Position numbers and translations under genes: made by a program. From NCBI GenBank assembly GCA_018901355.1, contig JAHIEZ010000069.1:1-8319 (forward strand): a DNA stretch of 8,319 nucleotides. The letters are read 5' to 3'. The notes under the pieces were generated by a model. That model worked only from the letters and a program-made list of their open reading frames with translations, did no database searches and had not been told where the DNA came from. The DNA comes from Patescibacteria group bacterium. Lineage in GTDB: Bacteria; Patescibacteriota; Microgenomatia; UBA12405. The first letter of the stretch is position 1; each line of letters opens with the position of its first letter. Shown here one piece after another: positions 5,971 to 8,319 of the stretch.

Positions 5971-5981
5971 TACCTCAAAAT
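5952..5981 (+). promoter_or_regulatory. Candidate promoter for the GH39-like gene
   Basis: TTGACT (5952-5957) is followed after 18 nt by CAAAAT (5976-5981, 4 of 6 consensus). This puts the transcript start near 5988, about 5 nt before the ATG at 5993. No Shine-Dalgarno precedes that ATG, consistent with a near-leaderless message. It overlaps the oppositely directed promoter, so the two could not be occupied by polymerase at once. Confidence 0.4.
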
Positions 5982-5992
5982 ACTAAAAACCA

Positions 5993-7363
5993 ATGCTCAC
6001 TCAAAAAACAAACAAAACCATTATTTCTCTCCTCCTTCTTCCTCTGCTTATTTTTAGTGTCCAAAAAATTATTCAGCTTCAACAACTTGCCTCCGATACC
6101 TATGCCAACATTATCATCAACACTCAAAAAACCGACGGCCCTCTGCCCCGCTCTCTTTGGGCCAACTTTTCCCAAGGTGGCGAAGAAGCCTCTGATATGC
6201 TCGCTCCTGTTTTATCACAAGTCACCGCTCTTCAACCCCAATATATAAGAATCGATCATCTTTTTGATTTTTATGATGTTTATCAAGGTCCAAGCCAATT
6301 CAATTTCACCAAACTTGACCAAGTTATTGATACTATTTTAGCCACCAGTGCCACTCCCTTTCTTTCCCTTTCCTACACTCCCGCTTCTATCACCCAAAAC
6401 GGTCAAAATGCTTCTGCTCCCCAAGACTGGAATCTCTGGTATCAAATAGTTAAAGCCACCGCCAACCGCTACTCAGTTGAAAAAAATATAAAAAACATTT
6501 ACTACGAGGTTTGGAACGAGCCCGATCTTTTTGGCTCCTGGCATTATCAAAAAAATCCCTCTTATTTGACTCTTTATACTCATACCGCCCAAGCCGTTGT
6601 TGACGGTGCCGTCGGTAGTCAATACAAAATTGGCGGCCCGGCCACTACCGCTTTCTACAAAAATTGGCTTATAGCCCTTTTAAATCATTGTCAAACACAA
6701 AATCTTCCTCTCGATTTTATTTCTTTTCATCTCTATTCACCTCACATTTCCGACTTTCAAAAAGATCTTATTTCTCTTGACAAAATTCTTCAAGATTATC
6801 CCCGCTATCAGCATCTGGAAAAGATTATTTCCGAATCCGGTCCTTACTCCGATCCTCATTCCGGTTACGATAATTCTTTCTCCGCTCTTCATTTTTTATC
6901 TCTGGCCACCTCTCTTTCTCCCCAAAACACTAAACTTTTTACCTTCGAAATAGTCGACGGTCCTACTCCCCGCTCCGATTTATCCTCCGGCTGGGGTCTG
7001 ATCCCTCACCCCAAATTCAACTCTCAACCCAAGCCCCGCTATCAAGCTTTTCTTTTTTTAAATCAGCTAAAAGGAGACCAACTTCTTTCCTCCGGTGACG
7101 GCTCTTGGGTCAGCTCTCTTTCCGGTAAAAACGGCCAAACCATTCAAACTCTTTTGGTCAACTATGACCCCAACGGCCAACATTATGAAAAAATTCCCCT
7201 TACCTATCAATACCTCAGTCCCGGTTCCTATCAACTAAAAACCATTAATTTTTTAGGCAAAACTGAAACCAAAAACCTTCGTCTTTTCTATTCTCATCAC
7301 ACCGAATTCGTTTCTCTTTTACCCAATTCTGCTCTCATCCTCGAATTATCTCCCAGCCTCTAA
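5993..7363 (+). CDS. GH39-like glycoside hydrolase, membrane-tethered or secreted
   Basis: The 456-residue product starts with a hydrophobic segment (about 9-23) that is a signal peptide or membrane anchor. The body resembles clan GH-A family 39 (beta-xylosidase/alpha-L-iduronidase type), retaining enzymes with a TIM barrel and two catalytic glutamates. 'YYEVWNEPDLFG' (170-181) is the hallmark with acid/base E176. 'IISESGPYSDP' (278-288) supplies the likely nucleophile E281; the 105-residue gap is in the family range. 'YIRIDHLFDFYDVYQG' (84-99) and 'FISFHLYS' (242-249) also fit barrel strands. Residues about 370-456 look like the C-terminal beta-sandwich. Length is near the usual for GH39. 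It carries no dockerin. It diverges from the surface cluster and converges on the protease gene with a 5-nt gap. Its substrate cannot be told from sequence; xylan-, glycosaminoglycan- or exopolysaccharide-like sugars are all possible. Confidence 0.85.
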   Translation: MLTQKTNKTIISLLLLPLLIFSVQKIIQLQQLASDTYANIIINTQKTDGPLPRSLWANFSQGGEEASDMLAPVLSQVTALQPQYIRIDHLFDFYDVYQGPSQFNFTKLDQVIDTILATSATPFLSLSYTPASITQNGQNASAPQDWNLWYQIVKATANRYSVEKNIKNIYYEVWNEPDLFGSWHYQKNPSYLTLYTHTAQAVVDGAVGSQYKIGGPATTAFYKNWLIALLNHCQTQNLPLDFISFHLYSPHISDFQKDLISLDKILQDYPRYQHLEKIISESGPYSDPHSGYDNSFSALHFLSLATSLSPQNTKLFTFEIVDGPTPRSDLSSGWGLIPHPKFNSQPKPRYQAFLFLNQLKGDQLLSSGDGSWVSSLSGKNGQTIQTLLVNYDPNGQHYEKIPLTYQYLSPGSYQLKTINFLGKTETKNLRLFYSHHTEFVSLLPNSALILELSPSL

Positions 7364-7368
7364 ACCCT

Positions 7369-8319
7369 CTATTTTATTATCCTGGCCACATCTCCCACCG
7401 ATACCAATAACAATAGCAACAGTAACAACAACATCCCCGCCGTATTTACTCTGGCCTCAATTCGGGGGTCAAGTTTTTTCTTTCTAATTGCTTCTATAGC
7501 CACAAACACCATTCTGCCTCCATCCAAAGCCGGAAAAGGCATAAAGTTAAGTATGGCCAAATTAACCGAAATTATGCCAAAAAAATGAACCATCGCCAAA
7601 AATCCCTGTTCTCTTTTAATACTTGAAGTGGCCTGATACATTCCCACCGGTCCGGCCACTCCTTGCGGTACTCTGCCCGAAAACAACCCGGCTACCATCT
7701 CACACATTCCTCCTGCAATTATTTTTCCCCAAAAATAAGCCTCGCGAAAACCGGCCCCAATCCCCCGATAAAATTGCCACCAAGGAATTTTTACTGTTTC
7801 CTGGGTAGAAATTGCCACTCCCATTTTCCCCTCTCCCTCCGGCGGATTTTCTCTCACTTCTATCTCTAAAGTCTTCGTCAAATCCCCTCTTCTGATCACC
7901 AATTCTGCTCTACCTCCCTCACATTTATCTACTTCTTCAATCAATTGATCACCTTTTTTTACCGCCACTTGTCCCACTCCCACTATCCAATCATCTACCA
8001 AAATCCCCGCTTTTTCTGCCGGCGAACCGGAAGCCACCTCTATTACTTTTACTCTGTCCGTCTCCTTGGGAATTCCCACTATACTATAAACCACACTAAA
8101 AATCAGCACTGCCAAAACCACGTTCATCATCACCCCCCCCATAATAATGGCCGTTTTTTGACCCACATTTTTATTGCAAAAAGCCCTTTGGCTTTTAAGT
8201 TTAGTTGTGGGGTCTTCCCCATAAAGCCGGCAAAATCCCCCAATCGGCAACCAGTTTAAAGAAAAAATCGTTTCTCCTATTTTTTTACCAAAGATTTTTG
8301 GCGGAATCCCTAAACCAAA
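7369..8319 (-). CDS. rseP: RseP/site-2 protease family zinc metalloprotease, C-terminal part (5' end outside window)
   Basis: This polytopic intramembrane protease (MEROPS M50) cleaves membrane-spanning segments of substrates such as anti-sigma factors. The frame is open to the window edge (316 residues visible). The TTG at 8250 is an internal Leu, not the start, because the codons before it read as the family's 'FGLGIPPKIFGKK' segment. The N-terminal HExxH zinc motif lies outside. Visible are 'LPIGGFCRLYGED' (24-36), a transmembrane helix (about 58-80), a PDZ domain (about 89-156), 'GPVGM' (223-227) and the second active-site motif 'NFMPFPALDGG' (258-268), whose Asp is the third zinc ligand. 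A final transmembrane helix contains nine consecutive Leu written with mixed codons. It ends with TAG 5 nt from the converging GH39-like gene; no terminator hairpin is seen in the gap. Confidence 0.93.
   Translation of the reverse strand, partial: FGLGIPPKIFGKKIGETIFSLNWLPIGGFCRLYGEDPTTKLKSQRAFCNKNVGQKTAIIMGGVMMNVVLAVLIFSVVYSIVGIPKETDRVKVIEVASGSPAEKAGILVDDWIVGVGQVAVKKGDQLIEEVDKCEGGRAELVIRRGDLTKTLEIEVRENPPEGEGKMGVAISTQETVKIPWWQFYRGIGAGFREAYFWGKIIAGGMCEMVAGLFSGRVPQGVAGPVGMYQATSSIKREQGFLAMVHFFGIISVNLAILNFMPFPALDGGRMVFVAIEAIRKKKLDPRIEARVNTAGMLLLLLLLLLVSVGDVARIIK

Noticed and set aside
5220..6248. Long open frame (342 codons) on the plus strand opposite the Cys-rich dockerin-like gene.
   Set aside because: The translation is Thr/His/Ser/Arg-rich low complexity without domains, and it crosses the divergent promoter region and the start of the GH39-like gene. 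It is a compositional shadow of the G-poor strand.
7364..7368. Bidirectional terminator between the converging GH39-like and protease genes.
   Set aside because: The gap is 5 nt and I see no GC-rich hairpin with a T-run in or around it.
7390..7440. Simple-sequence repeat encoding poly-Leu in the protease C-terminus.
   Set aside because: The nine Leu codons are mixed (TTG, TTA, CTG, CTA), so this is a membrane helix and not a slippage-prone repeat.
8248..8250. Start codon of the site-2 protease at TTG 8250.
   Set aside because: The frame is open to the window edge and the 23 upstream residues match the family, so the gene is simply cut by the window.

Overview
The window looks like a piece of a streamlined bacterial genome of the Candidate Phyla Radiation (Patescibacteria), most likely Microgenomates or a Woesebacteria-like lineage. 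This is inferred from three things: compact housekeeping genes with overlaps, the style of the DnaX N-terminus, and long single-TM surface proteins carrying cohesin-like, dockerin-like and Cys-rich modules. The standard genetic code fits, since all reading frames close on TAA, TAG or TGA and none needs UGA read-through. No RNA gene, CRISPR array or insertion sequence was seen. Intergenic space is minimal.

Reading along the minus strand (right to left), positions 8319-7369 hold the C-terminal three quarters of an RseP/site-2-protease family membrane protease, cut by the window edge. It converges, with a 5-nt gap, on the only plus-strand gene (5993-7363), a membrane-tethered or secreted GH39-like glycoside hydrolase. 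A 56-nt divergent intergenic region (5937-5992) or its immediate surroundings carries a perfect 6-bp inverted repeat whose arms are two TTGACT -35-like boxes, one facing each way.

From 5951 down to 1475 runs a tight minus-strand cluster of five surface proteins with gaps of 1 to 33 nt or a 1-nt overlap. They are a Cys-rich protein ending in a dockerin-like module, a protein with both a cohesin-like N-terminal domain and a dockerin-like C-terminus, a membrane-anchored cohesin-like protein, a secreted cohesin-like protein ending in an LPETG cell-wall sorting signal, and a fibronectin-III protein ending in a two-loop dockerin-like module. Together with the GH39-like enzyme this reads as a small cohesin/dockerin surface-assembly locus. 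It resembles a minimal cellulosome or adhesive scaffold, built by a cell whose lineage is thought to live attached to others. Function is inferred from architecture only.

After a good internal promoter (1461-1489), positions 1427-1 hold a housekeeping run: rpsU (ribosomal protein S21), yqeY (GatB/YqeY domain protein), ybeY (16S rRNA maturation endonuclease family, here with a ruined C-terminal metal-binding motif) and the 5' part of dnaX (DNA polymerase III gamma/tau). The first two junctions are both 11-nt overlaps, suggesting translational coupling.
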